64,000 nucleotides of DNA. Origin: Edaphochlamys debaryana (lineage: Eukaryota; Chlorophyta; Chlorophyceae; Chlamydomonadales). The notes below the pieces were generated by a model. It was not told where the DNA came from and did no database searches. It worked only from the letters and a program-made list of their open reading frames with translations. Where the stretch lies: the NCBI GenBank assembly GCA_016858145.1, contig JAEHOE010000018.1:434001-498000 (forward strand). Reading direction: 5' to 3'. Position 1 is the first letter of the stretch; the number at the start of each line of letters is the position of its first letter. The position numbers and the translations under genes are program-made. Shown one piece after another: positions 23,001 through 34,709 of this stretch.

Positions 23001-26000
23001 CCCAGGCACGGGCCTGCTGTCCCTCAGCCTGGCCAACAACCGGCTCACAGCCAAGGGCGCCGCGGCGCTGGCGGCGGCGGTGCGGCGGCCGGGGTGCCCC
23101 CTGGAGGATCTGGACCTGGCGGGCAACGGCCAGCTGGGGGAGGCGGGTGCGTGGGGCGGACGGGAGGGAGGGCAAACAGCTTCACTCCCGAGGACCTGCT
23201 CCAGTTGTGGTTGTGCGCCGACCCTCACCGCCTGCCCCTCACACCTCCGTCCCTCTCCTCTCCATCCCTTACCTCCTTCCCCCTCCCTTCCCCCTCCCAA
23301 GGCGCCAAGGCCTTCGCCGAGGCCCTGGGCTCCGCGGGCGGCGGCCCCCGGCTGCGGCGCCTGGTGCTGAGCGGCTGCGAGGTGCCGGATGCGGGCGCCT
23401 TCGCACTGGGGGCCGCGCTCAAGCTCAACACGCGACTCACGGAGCTGGGGCTGGCGGAGAACCACATCGGGACAGCGGGTGGGGCGGCGTGGCCTGGGTG
23501 TGCATGGGGCGGGGTGGGGTGGGGCGGACGGCAATCGATAAGCATGCACCTCACGACACTGCGGTGAGCCTGCATTGAGCGGAACCAGCCTTCAGACCAG
23601 CGCCACCAGCCTGCATGCGCCCCTCGCATCCGCCCCCAGGCCTGGCCCTACTGGCCGAGGTGGTCAAGGTCAACAGCAGTCTGCGGCTGCTGGACGTGTC
23701 GCTCAACATGGTGGGGCCGCAGGGCATGCTGCCCTTCAGCCAGATGGCGCACCTGCGCGGCCACGTGATGTACGGCAAGGAGTGAGTCACGGCGCGGGAC
23801 GAGCTGCGCCGCACGTGGGGTTGCGGCCCGAGTGGGACGGGACGAGCGGGCGGCGTGGGCCGAGGGAGTGGGCTGCCGGACGAGCTTGGGCCTCCACGCA
23901 CTGTAGATTGTACTGCACCTGGCAAGGGTGTCTGGCGCCAGCTGAGCTGACGCCCCTCGCCTTGTTCGCTCCCTCGCGCTGCACACCCGGTCTGGGAGCA
24001 GCCGGCAGGTCAAGCGCGTGAGCTCCTGCATAGTGAAGGCCGAGCTGCTGCCCGAGTACAGGCGAGGCGGGGAAGCGGGGAGCCCTGGGGCGCTGGTCGC
24101 CCGCGTTTGCCTCTACCGCCCGCGCGCCCTGGGGAAGGCTCCGTGCACTGCGCCTGTGCAGCACCACCTGGCTCCCCAGACCCCGGACTTTGGATGTACG
24201 CGAGTGCGTTCTTGAGCACTCGTGTTCTGACGCGTCGTGCGGTGCCCTTGCCGTTCTCGGTGCAGGGCCGTTGAGGCGGTGAAGAACAGCCGGGAGCCGT
24301 GGGAGGCGGAGCGGGAGCAGAGGGCGCGTCAGGCCTCGGCCTCGGCCTCTGCAGAGGCTGGCGCCTTTGCGCCGACGGAGGGAGAGCAGTCGGGCGGCCG
24401 CAACCCCTTCCTATCCCCCGCCGAGTCGTACGTCAACCCCTTCCTCAGCCCCCAAGCAAGCTACGTCAACCCCTTCCTCAGCCCCGGCAAGGAACCGCCG
24501 CAGGCCGCCGTAGACAACCCCTTTGGCCCGGCGCCGCCGCCCCGGCCGCCCCCGCAGCCGGCGGATCACGACAACCCCTTCCTCGTGCCCGACTACTCCC
24601 CGGATGGCGGCGCGGGCGCGACCGGCCGCGACCGAGCGACGCGGGTGGTAGCTCGGCTAGGTGAGCGGTGCAGCGCGCCTGCCCTAGCTGCGCCCTGGCA
24701 CATTCGCTTGCTGTGGCTGGGGTTCCGCAGCCTCTGCGGCAGCTCCTTTCTGGCCCTCTGCTGCTACGGCCCACACCCCAGCCGTTAACCCCAGCCCCAG
24801 CCAGCCTGCGGATAACCCAGACTCCCGAGCTCCATGACTCAGTGACCGTACCCTAAGAGCTCTGCCCCTTTCGTCATCCCCGTGGTCCGGCAGGCGCGCG
24901 TGGGTCCCACGGCGGAAGCGACAACGGCGCCGCCAGCAGCGGCAGCGGCAGCGGCACGGGCGTGTACGTCAGCAGTTGCTCGACGGCTGACGAAGCGGAC
25001 CTGGTCACAGACCTGGACCTGCGCATGTGAGCGGGGCCTAGGGTGGGGCTGGCCCCGGACGGTCCCGGTCGGGAAGTGAGGGGCCTGGGCGTCATGGGCA
25101 TGCTGCCTAGCCGATATGTGGGGCGGAGGGTTGGAGTAGTGATCCGGGCGTGCCCGTGCGGGCGTGGGGCCCGTAGGGGGCGCGCCCCTTCATCCGTTCT
25201 AGGCAGGTCCGTCGAGCTTCATGACTGTCGAGTTTCGACCGCCCAGCCCATCAGCCCTGGCGTGGGTTGAGGAGGGCGGGTTGGTCACACCCGTCACCAT
25301 GGGGGTCCCACCACGGGGCCCCACCACCTAACCATACTCCCACTCCTGCAGGGTGGACTACATGCTGGAGGAGATGGGCTGGGTGGCGGACGCTTCTGAC
25401 TCCGAACCCGTCACGGACGAGGTCAACACACGCGCAGCTGCAGACGAGGACAGCGGGGCTGGCTCCCCGGCCCCCGCCTCGTCCGCCCCACGGGAAGCAG
25501 CGGCCCAGGCGGCCGCCGGCCCCGCTGCCGTGGCTGCAGCCGCACCGGCCCCCGGGCCTGGATCAGAGCGTGGGGATGCTCCCAAGCCCGCGGCGACTGG
25601 GTGGACCCAGGCCCTGGACTCTGATGGCGAGGTGGCGGCGGCGGCCTCCAGTGCGAGCCGGGGCGGGGGCGGTGGCGGGGGCGCAAGCGGCCCCGTCTGG
25701 GGCAGCGGCGTTGGCGCGCCGGGCGCGTCGGGCGCGTGGGGCGGCAGCGCGGGAGCCTGGGGCAGTGGAGTCGCAGAGGGCGGCGGACTTGGGCCGGGGC
25801 AGGTGCCGGCATCGGCAGCGGCGCTCGCACTCCCGGAGGCGGCGCGGGAAGAGCAGGAGGCGGAGAAGGAGCAGGGGGAACACCAGAGGACAGCTGCGGC
25901 AGCGGAACCGGATCTGGACGCGACGGCGGGAGGCTGGGCAGGGGCAGGGGCGGTGGACAACCCTTTCCTCAGCCCCAGCCTCGGTGTTGTTGCAGCAGCG

Positions 26001-27386
26001 GCTGGGGGCGGGGCCGGCCCTGACCTTCCCGCTACCGAGCTCCTCAAGGCACCGGAACCAGAGGTTTCTGATTCTGGCGTCACCGCGGGCTTGAGCTCTG
26101 GCGGCGACCGGTCCGGCGGCGGCACCAGCGCGCTGCTTGGCGGCGGCGGCAGCAGCCTCGGGGGCGGCGCTGAAGCCACCAGGACCGCCGAGCCCCTCGC
26201 CAGTGGCACCGCGGGCGGCGCGGCGGCGCCGTCGCGTGGGGCCTCTGCGGTGGAAGAGGCTGTGCGGGCACCTGCACCGATGCCGGCAGCGGTGGTGGCG
26301 GCGGCGGCGGTGGTGCCGGCGGCGGTGGCAGGCGCTGGCGAGCAGGTGGCGTCAGGTGTGTGGCTTCAGAGCGGCGGGGCAGAGGCTGGGCCGGGCGCGC
26401 CAGGGGCTGCGTCGGAGCCAGGGCACGAAGCTGTGGAGGTGTGGGGGCCAGGGGCCGTCGACATCCCCACCACGGGCACTAGCGCTCAGGACCCAGAGCC
26501 GAAGCCGGAGCCTGGCTGGGAGCAGGAGGCGGAGCAAGAGCCCGACCAGGAGGCGGCGGCGGCGCCGGTAGCCGGGCTGCAGCAGGAAACGGCCGACGAC
26601 CCGTTTGCCGCCCTGGCGCCGCCGGCATCGGCCGGCCCCGTGGCCGGGGATTTTGACCGCACGGCGAGCTCGGGGGCTGGCGAGGCGCCGTCCGAGACCC
26701 CTGCAGGCCTCGACGGCATGGGCCCGGGCCTCGACGGACCCGGCATGGCCTCTGGCGGAGGGCCAGAGCTGGAAACGCCGGGAGATGAGGTGCCGGCTGT
26801 AACAGCTGCTGCGGCCTCGGATGCCCGAGGGGACGCAGGCGCCAGGGCAGGCGCAGACGCAGGCGCCGGCGTGGATGCTGGTACCAGCGCCGGTCAGCTC
26901 CGCGAGCGATCCGACTCGCCCCCGGATCTGGATGACTTGCTGGGGGAGCTGGCGGCGCCGCCAGTGGTGGCACAAGCGGCGGCATCAGCGGCGGCGGCCG
27001 CGGCGGCTCCGCCGCCAGATGAGGACGTGCTCCTGGGGGCGATGGCGACACCCGTGCCGGCGCCTCTGGCGGCGCCGCCGGCAGCTATCGAGGACTTGTT
27101 CCTCACCGACCTGGCGGCGCCGTCGGCTGCAGCGCCGACGGCAGCGTCAGCGGCGGCGCCAGCAGCCGAATCCCCCGCGGAGGCGGAGGCGGACAACCCG
27201 TTCCTCCTCCCGGATTTCGCGGACGTTGGGGCACCAAGCGGGCCGGCTGGCACGGCCCCTCTGGATCCGTTCTTGGGGGCCGGCTTTGGAGGCGTGGGCG
27301 GCGGTGCTGAGCCTCTGTTCGCTGGCCTGGAGACCCTTCCGCCGCAACCACCGGCGGTCGACTCTGACAACCCCTTTCTGCTCTAG
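20013..27386 (+). CDS. Leucine-rich-repeat protein with NPF/DPF-rich tail
   Basis: A 15-exon model of 1,355 residues: 20013-20120, 20360-20414, 20600-20679, 20882-20971, 21096-21219, 21436-21568, 21754-21886, 22092-22262, 22582-22732, 23006-23146, 23302-23478, 23640-23781, 24266-24660, 24894-25026, 25352-27386. All junctions are GT-AG and phase-consistent. Residues about 112-500 are ribonuclease-inhibitor-type LRRs, roughly one per exon (for example ALDLSHTGAG, LRCLDLSNNDLG, LLSLSLANNRL). After a charged helix (VEAVKNSREPWEAERE) comes a disordered Ala/Gly/Pro tail with eight NPF motifs, mostly NPFLSP or DNPFLxP, the last at the extreme C terminus, and two DPF motifs. NPF binds EH domains and DPF binds AP-2 appendages in known endocytic proteins, so a membrane-traffic scaffold is inferred. 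The LRR order also recalls PPP1R37-like proteins. No transmembrane segment is seen. Confidence 0.88.
20199..20229 (+). repeat. GCTGG pentanucleotide microsatellite in intron 1
   Basis: About five and a half copies of a GCTGG/CTGGG unit lie within the first intron of the LRR-NPF gene. Confidence 0.85.
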
Positions 27387-28557
27387 GGAGCGACGGCGGT
27401 AGGCGAGCGTGAGTGAAGGGGCGGATCTGGGCACGCGATAGAGTTGGTTGGGTGGAGGCAGGCGTGCCGCGATTCGGATCAAGCGTCAGACAGATGGCCT
27501 GGGACTGCACTGGCCGAGCAGGCATTGCGAGCGATGTTGCGATGTGGGGTGGTGCTGGGATTTAGATGCGACTGCGGTTCTGTGCTCGCAGGGGCCGGGG
27601 TGGATGACGGAAGTGCTGGTCCAACCAAGGCGGGTAGGCTGGGCGGGGCGCGAAAGCCCACATGTCGTGGCTGTAACAACATGGCGACGTCGCGCCACAG
27701 ACGAGGTCCTAGTGCAGTCTGCATGCTGCTGAAAGACTGGCAGGGTGGGCACTTGCGGGCGCCATCTGTGTCTTGACATTCGAATGCCTGCTCCACCAGG
27801 TCGACATGAATTGCAAAGCTGAACCGTACGATAGTAAGCGGGAGTTAAGTAAAGTGGGCCCCATGCGCTATGCGTACCGGGGCCTGGGAGCGCGTTGTCA
27901 ACCCATTCCCGATACACACTTCACACTCGCGCGTTCGTCCGACATGGGCGTCAGCCGGCCTGCCGCGGCCGTAGTTAAACGCGGTCGCCCGCATCGTTCG
28001 CTCTACACATTGCTTCATCTTATGTATCCCACAGGGTAAGCCCACTCGTCCATGATGCCGCACAAAACCTACGCCCCAACAAAACAAAGGTGTCGCGCGT
28101 ACTTGCGGTCTGTAGTTAGTACTCCTTCGCCGATAGCAGCGAGATGAATGCAGGTGAGCGCCAAAGTCTGCGTTTTGAACAACCACCACCGGGCAGCGGT
28201 AGCAGCGGCGGGTCGGCCCTCAGTCGCTTCGCCAGAGTAGCAGGCTATAGCAGCATACCAGCGATACTGTGGGTGATCAGCCAACTAACTGGAGCTCTCG
28301 CCGGGCGGCCCATGGCACGGCGAGACCCTCAACAGCCCGTCGGACTCCCCAGAGGCCCCACGAAAGCATGTCGCGCAGTCCCTGTCATTAACATAGCTCA
28401 CTCACAAGAACCCTCTTAGCCGCTCGGATCCGACTGCGGCTCTCTCGACGCGAGCGAGCTAATTCATGTCTGCGGCGAAGTCGGAGTCATAGACCTGAAC
28501 TAAGGACCCTGAAGACTGCGATTGGCCCAACGTGAGCTCCCTTTCCGCCTACAACAG
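27387..28557. other. Intergenic: LRR-NPF 3' UTR and K1 5' region
   Basis: No independent gene was seen. The left part should be the 3' UTR of the LRR-NPF gene. The right part must hold the promoter and the unidentified first exon of kinase K1, because the K1 frame hits an in-frame TGA shortly upstream of its first recognisable kinase codons with no intervening ATG. Confidence 0.5.
27672..27676 (+). terminator. TGTAA polyadenylation signal of the LRR-NPF gene
   Basis: TGTAA, the characteristic volvocalean poly(A) signal, lies 286 nt after the stop codon on the same strand, a typical 3' UTR distance. Confidence 0.5.
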
Positions 28558-31500
28558 GCATATGAATATGTGGCCACGGTGGGCGAGGGGGCGTATGGCG
28601 CGGTCTGGCGATGCCGGGAGCGCGCCACAGAGCGCGTTGTCGCAGTCAAGGGCTTTAAGCAGGTACGGGGCTGTGAAGGGTGCGAAGCAGGAGAGGCCTG
28701 TCGATTGGAACCGCGGCTGGAGGCGAGCTACGCTAATGGAGCCGGGTTCGTGTCGCAGGCCCACACGGACCCCGCCATTATGCGTCTAGCGGTGCGAGAG
28801 GCCAAGACGCTGGAGTCCCTGGACCACCCCAACCTGGTCAAACTGCTGGCAGCGTTCAAGTCAAAGACCGGGCGTGTGTACATGGTCTTCGAATTTGTGG
28901 GCCCCAGCCTGCACGACCAGCTGGACCTGCAGCCCACCGGCCTGGCCCCCGCAGCCACCAAGCTGCTGGCGTGGCAGCTGCTGAGCGGGGTGGCGTACCT
29001 GCACGACAAGAAGGTGGGGCGGGGGGTGGCGGGGGCAAGCAGGGGTGGGAGGGTAGGAGGAGGGAGGTGATGTGGTGCCTGCGTGCCAGTGACCCTACCG
29101 GCTGCCCCCGCCCTGGCAGGTGCTCCACCGCGACATCAAGCCCGCCAACGTGCTGCTCGAGCCCGCAACCGGCGTCGCCAAGCTGTCTGACTTCGGCTTT
29201 GCCCGCCCCACCAAGTGCGGTCCCCGTGAGGTCGACAAGTTCACCAGCTACTGCGTCACACGCTGGTACCGGGCGCCAGGCGAGTGGGGCGGCAAGCAGC
29301 GGAAGGCAGGAGAGCAGCCCGGTTCAGGCTGCGAGTCTAACGCCCTCTTCCTCCGCCCCTTTGCCGCCCCTCAGAGGTGCTGGTCAGGGACCACTATGGG
29401 GCCGGCGCCGACGTGAGTTGGTGACTGGTGCCACCTGCGGAGGTGCCCTGCCTGCGCTCTCTCGCTGCCATGCCGACCCTGTACCGTATGTCCCTCCCCA
29501 CCCCGCCATTCCTCCCCAGGTGTGGAGCCTGGGCTGCACCATTGCCGAGATGGCCACGGGCAGGGCGCTCTTCCCAGGTGGGCACGCTACGGCTCTGTCA
29601 GGATATACCTGCTTCACATTTCTTGCTTTCCAAGGTGGATGGTGATATTATCAGCCTCGTGCCAAGCCTTCCCTCGAGTGCCTCATCCTCCCGCCCCGCT
29701 ACCTGTCCTCCCCGCAGGCACGTCCTCCGCCGACCAGCTCTGGCGCATCGTGACCTGCCTGGGGCCCCTGGCACCGCTCCAGGCCGCTCGCGCGCTGGCG
29801 AGCCCCCGCCTGTCCGTTTTCGCCACCAGCCCCCCGCCCCTCCGCAAGACGCTCCGCCAGCGGCTTCCCGAGCTGGAGCCGCGTCTGTTTGAGGTGGTGG
29901 AGGCGTGTCTGCGCCTGGACCCCCGGCACCGGCCCACGGTGCGCGAGCTCCTGGCGATGCCGTACTTCTGGGACGTGCGCAGGGCGGCGGAGGGCACGCC
30001 CGTGGCTGCCCTCATCGACACTCGGGAGACTGGCGTCCGTTCCGCTGCTGCCGGAATGGAAGCGCTTGCTGCTGTGGCCTTGCCATCGCTGCCCTCCTCG
30101 ACGCCTCCCACGTCGCCAGCTACGCCAGCACCGGCGCTGCCAGCCTCGACTCAGCCCTGGGTACCGGGGCCAGCGCCCCAAGGGGCCCCTAACGCTCGGC
30201 TTGCTCCCGCAACCGCACCCGCCAGCACTCTCTCAGCGGCTACCCTGGGGCAGGCTCCGGCGCCAGCATCAGACCAGGCGGCTCGGACCGCCGACACGCG
30301 GCCAGGCTTGGCCCCGGCGGTACCAGCCAGCAGCAACGACCAGGATCAGAGTGCACACATGGAGGCCATCCAGATGGTCCCTGCCCCTGCCGTGGGCATT
30401 GCTCTGTCCACGCCGGTTCCGCCGTCCGCCGCTCTCGCTCCAGCCGCGGCCAGTGCACCTGGCCGACCCCCGCCGCTGGGCCTCACGCCTCAGCCCGCTG
30501 CGTCAGAGCCCAAGGTGCCGGAGGCGGTCTCGGTGCCAGCGGTCAGCTGCTCCCCGGTCGTCATGCCGCCACTAAACTTCTGGGGAGGCCTCTACAGCGA
30601 CAACGGCAGCACCGCCGCCAACGGCCGGCGGCCGGCGCCAGGCCCAGCGGCCAGCAGTAGTGTCGCTCGCGACCCCGCCGCCCTGCAAGAGTCCGGTTAC
30701 GCGCTGTACGACAGCAGGTCATCGACACCGTGTACGGCACTCTTCACCGCATCGCCGTACACATCGGCCGCTCACTTGGCCCCGGACGCGCCTCGCCGCC
30801 CGCCGGGCGACGTACGCGCAAGCACGCTGTCCTCCAGCAAGGTCGGCGAGTTTGACTGCTACCCGCTCACACGCCGGAGCTCTGCCACGTCCTCTTGGTA
30901 CGGCCCTCGCCAGCTGCCCTTTCGCCACCTTGACAGCAGCAGCCAGAGCTCCGGCGGGTGGCCCGTGGCTGCCACACCCCGGGGCGCGCCGCCGCTCGCG
31001 AGCTCCGGCAGCGGCCGCACGCTGCCCCACGTGCGCCCTCAAGCCGCCGCCGCCGCCGCCGCCGCCGAACAGACCGGCAGCGGCAGTGTCCGTCTCGCCG
31101 GACTGCCAAAGGCTGGCCCCGTCATCGCTACAGTCTTGCAGCTCGGCGCGTTCCGTTCTGGTGCAGACGCGGTGCCCCTGAGGCTGCCGGCGCCGCGCCT
31201 GCGGCGTGCCGCCAGCGTTGCTGAGCCCGCGCCCCCGGAAACTGACAGCCCACCCGCGCTTGCACCTGTACGCCTCGCCGCCCGCGGCTTGAGCGGCGGA
31301 CACATCCAACGCATCGGCACACCAACGTTTGCTGAGCTGAGCGACGCTGCTGACGACAGCGGTGTGGGCCTTACCTCAGGGGACACCTCGGCGGCAGGCC
31401 TCAACAGCGCTTCCCTGCTGTCGCCCCCGCTGCTCTTCCCGGTCTCGCAGGACGCATCGCCGGCTCCTACCCGTGCCGGTGCTGGCGGCCGCTCATTCCG

Positions 31501-32239
31501 CCGCCGGCTCACGGTCCCGGCCATGCTGCATGCGTCCGTGCCGTCGGTTCTGGAGGAGGACGGCGAGGGCGAGGGTGCGAGCGCAGGCGCAGGCGACCTC
31601 AGCGGCGACGGCACCGCTGCCGCCGCCACGTCAGGCGCCGCCGCCGCCGCTGCCGCCGCCGCCGGCATGAGCTCCCTAGTGCGCCGTAGCGTGAGCGTGC
31701 CCGAGCTTCATCAGGCCCGTCAGCGGGCACCGCCGTCGGCAGGCGTCAGCACCGGAGGCTCCCCCGCCTTAGCGGTGCGGGGAAGCCGCCGCGGCGCATC
31801 CAGGCGCAGGGCTCCCGTCTCGAAGAGTGCCGCCGCCGGCGGTCCTGAAGCGCCCAGTGCCGCCGCCGGCCCTGTCACGGCCGCTCGTGAGGCCCTCGTG
31901 CGGTCGCTTCGGTCGCCGCCGCGAGCCACGCGCCCCGAGGAAGGCCCTTCGGCGGGCGCGGGTTGGTCGCGGAGGCCGGCCGGGGCGGCGGCGGCTGTGG
32001 ACTGGGGCGGTATCCCTCGCCAGGCTGTGGCTCCGAAGCTCTACGCTGTCGGCGCGGAGGCTAGAGACGCAGCGGACGAGGCGCTGGCTACTGACTTGGC
32101 CAGTGGGGATGGTGGCTGGCCGGACGGTGGCGACGAGGAGGCTGCGCAAGGCAGCCCTGCGTGCCTTGGGGGCAGCATCGGGAGACTGGGCAGGGCGCTC
32201 AAGCACGCGCTACGCCGGCGGGGCAGCCGGAAGCTGTGA
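28558..32239 (+). CDS. CDKL-like protein kinase K1 (first exon not found)
   Basis: A serine/threonine kinase of the CMGC group, closest in motifs to CDK-like (CDKL) kinases. Exons: 28558-28662, 28759-29013, 29120-29279, 29375-29412, 29520-29577, 29718-32239; about 1,045 residues are visible. The kinase domain fills the first 300: glycine loop GEGAYGAV, Lys in VVAVKGF, helix-[20 protein letters not shown] (in LSDFGFAR) and a T-S-Y activation loop ([14 protein letters not shown]). The APE codons are split by a GC-AG intron. The 750-residue tail is Ala/Pro/Ser-rich, with the shared TPRGAPPL...PHVRP motif, an acidic [13 protein letters not shown] patch and a basic amphipathic C terminus ending RRGSRKL. 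An acceptor (CTACAACAG) precedes the first codon listed, so an upstream ATG exon must exist or the gene has lost its start. K1 differs from K2-K5 in having Ser rather than Cys before DFG. Confidence 0.85.
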
Positions 32240-34182
32240 GCAGCCCCCAGCAAGCGCGCAGCTTCTAGGGGATTGATGTGCGCATTGGCATTAGCTTGCA
32301 GGACAGAAGTTGTTCCACAGGATGTCCCTCGGGGGGCTACTTGCTCCACGAGGGGATGCGGTGGTTACTGCAGGGTGCAGCAGGCACGCCACACGTTTGT
32401 TCTAGTAGTCTATGCTGAGTCCATGAAGCTCATCTTTAGACAAGGGTGGCATCCCGGGGGGCTTCGCCGCCCGAAGAGCCTAACGGCGGCGGCTCAGCCC
32501 AAAAACCCAATAATGCACCTAAAGTCGCAGTGATTGCGTCAGTATGGCCCTACGGTGCCAATCCCTCACATGATCGAGCATCCGAGGGCGGCTGCCATTC
32601 CAGGCAGTACGTAGGCACAAGACGCGGCTCGCGCCTTTCATTTTTATTCGCATACAGCTCGTATCAGAGAGGCATAAGCAAATCGCATACGAACCGTACT
32701 AGCCGTATGGAAGATAGCTACGGACAACAAGCACGTGCAAGGTGGTGGTGTCGAGAACCAACTCATCCGTATTAATATGATCAGTGGCAGCGTTTGTCTC
32801 GTCTGCATTGCAGGCAGGGCTGCCCTGCACAAAGCACGCCCGTGCAAAGTGGTTGACATTAGCACCAAGCCCCTGGCCCGGGGCTTTGCTGGGAAGAGGG
32901 CTGCGGGGGCGGCGGGAGTTGGGCCGTGGGATTTTGACGTGTAGGAGTGTGCAACCCGCATGCGTGGCAGACGTAAGGAAACACAGGGGTGTGCAACATC
33001 CCAGAATCTGCAAAGCTGCCCTGGCTTACTACAATTGATCTATCTGCTGGCGCTTGGTTACGTAGCCCTAGGTAACACTTTTGGGTGCTTTCCCGCAGAC
33101 TACCACACGTGACGTACACCGGTAGTGCACGGGGCCTTTTCATATGGCTGGCGGGGTGGCAGCCAAGGAGCGCGCAAGCATGCGCATACCCTCTTACTGA
33201 AGGGCCAGAAGGGGCTTGTGCAGCCCAGACGCTTTGTCCGCCGTTGTTAGTTGAGGAGGGGTGCACTACTTGATTTGAGGTTTGCCTCAAAGTATTTTGT
33301 CGATACGGTCAGGTCGGCAGGTTCGGCTCCCCTCGGCCTTTGCATGACTGTGTTGCGTCGTACGTGGGGAGCAAGAGCGTGCAAAGGAGCGCGTGAGGAC
33401 AGTAGCAGCATGTGTGCGAGGAAAGGGGGGGTCTCAGTACCGGTACTAGGACTTTTGGGCCCTCTTTGTCTTGGGTGTGGGGGTCGACGGGGAGTCTTCC
33501 GGGCCATTCTGTGCAGAGTCCCCGCAAAGCAAAAGCGATCGCGCCCTCCTACCGCTTCTGCAGAGCCCCCTGGCAGAGCCCCATTGCAGCGGCCGCCGGC
33601 CGTGGACCCGGGCTGAGGGCCTCAGTGCAGCGGCGCCGCGGCGGAGGGTGAGTGTGGCGGATGGCACGTGGGCGGCACTCAGTGGGAGGCGGGCATCTGC
33701 TCTCCACTCTTCTTGTGGTGCTGAGCTGACAGCAGATCTGTTTGCTGATTCTGGGGGCAATAAGCAGGTCCGGCGCGTTTGGGACAATCGCAGAGGGCAG
33801 AGTTGGTGAAGGGGATCACGTGTACTATTGGTACTATGAGATGCCGGGGCGGGTGCAGAATTCGGGATGCAGCAGAGGGCAGTCCTCGGTGTTTACAATG
33901 AAGGACCCCCCTGGGGTCACAGCGCTGAACGCTGGGGCCAAGCGACCCACCTCACGGGCTTGCCCCCTGCAAGCCAGAACGCAAGTCCCTGTCATAACTT
34001 GCACTGACCACACTCAGGTCCCACCTTAGTCCTTGGCACGAAATGACCATGCTCAGCGTGTATCGATGGCCCCTCCTCGGCCGCGCCTCCTACCAGTAAC
34101 CGTTCACCGTTCATCATGTGCTCACACTGTTGGCCGTACACCTCTCGATCCTGGCTCTCCCGACCCCACATTCACTCCCACT
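32240..34182. other. Intergenic between K1 and the LINE
   Basis: No gene is supported. The left part should be the K1 3' UTR. It contains dispersed hairpin repeat copy C (32452-32497). Nothing else with clear structure was recognised. Confidence 0.5.
32452..32497 (-). repeat. Dispersed hairpin repeat, copy C
   Basis: The reverse complement begins CTGAGCCGCCGCCGTTAGGC and continues through TCTTCGGGCGGCGAAGCC. It is the best match to copy B (12351). The flanking 13-mer GCCACCCTTGTCT also occurs at about 44790, beside another repeat, suggesting a mobile-element remnant. Confidence 0.75.
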
Positions 34183-34370
34183 CTGCGGCTCCCTCCCGTT
34201 TGTTATGCGCCGCAGAGGACTATGTCCCCTTTCCGCAAGGTGCACATCCCATCAAACGCCACGTGTAGCTCACCCGGTCCCCGCCCCTGCCCTGCGGCTC
34301 CCTCCCGTTTGTTATGCGCCGCCGGGCGAACCCCCCCCCCTGCGGCTCCCTCCCGTTTGTTATGCGCCGC
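34183..34370 (-). repeat. Three copies of a 31-bp repeat downstream of the LINE ORF
   Basis: The plus-strand unit CTGCGGCTCCCTCCCGTTTG plus TTATGCGCCGC occurs at 34183-34213, 34292-34322 and 34340-34370. Each copy is flanked by complementary GCGGC/GCCGC ends. They lie 340-530 nt past the LINE stop codon in its reading direction, so they are probably part of the LINE 3' UTR or tail. Confidence 0.7.
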
Positions 34371-34709
34371 TGGGTGTGCCCCGCCTCCATCAAGGGGCGT
34401 CCGGGCCTGCATACTGCACTGATCCGTCCGCCCTGGCCGCTAGGAAAGGGTGGTCGGTTGGGACCTCATCCCAGCCCCTGTGCGTGAGCCCAACCTCCGC
34501 AAAACACTGCAAACGGCCCTCAAACTCGCCTCGTGCTACTGCTAAAGCCTGTGCCATCATCAAGGAGTGGTCCTGAGCGTCCCTGTGCGCATACTTGTAC
34601 CTTCTGGCCCGGTCCATCGCGCATATCGCGGCCAGACACACCACGTCCCACACTCGCGCATGAATCCCGGTGCCCTCTGGGGGCACAGCAAGCCACACCT
34701 CGTGTCGTT
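34371..34709 (-). other. Probable LINE 3' UTR
   Basis: Non-coding stretch immediately downstream of the LINE ORF2 stop. No poly(A) run or clear target-site duplication was found, so the 3' end of the element is not fixed. Confidence 0.4.

Noticed and set aside
30719..31668. Antisense frames opposite the K1 tail
   Set aside because: Composition mirrors the Ala/Pro-rich K1 tail, with no independent motifs.
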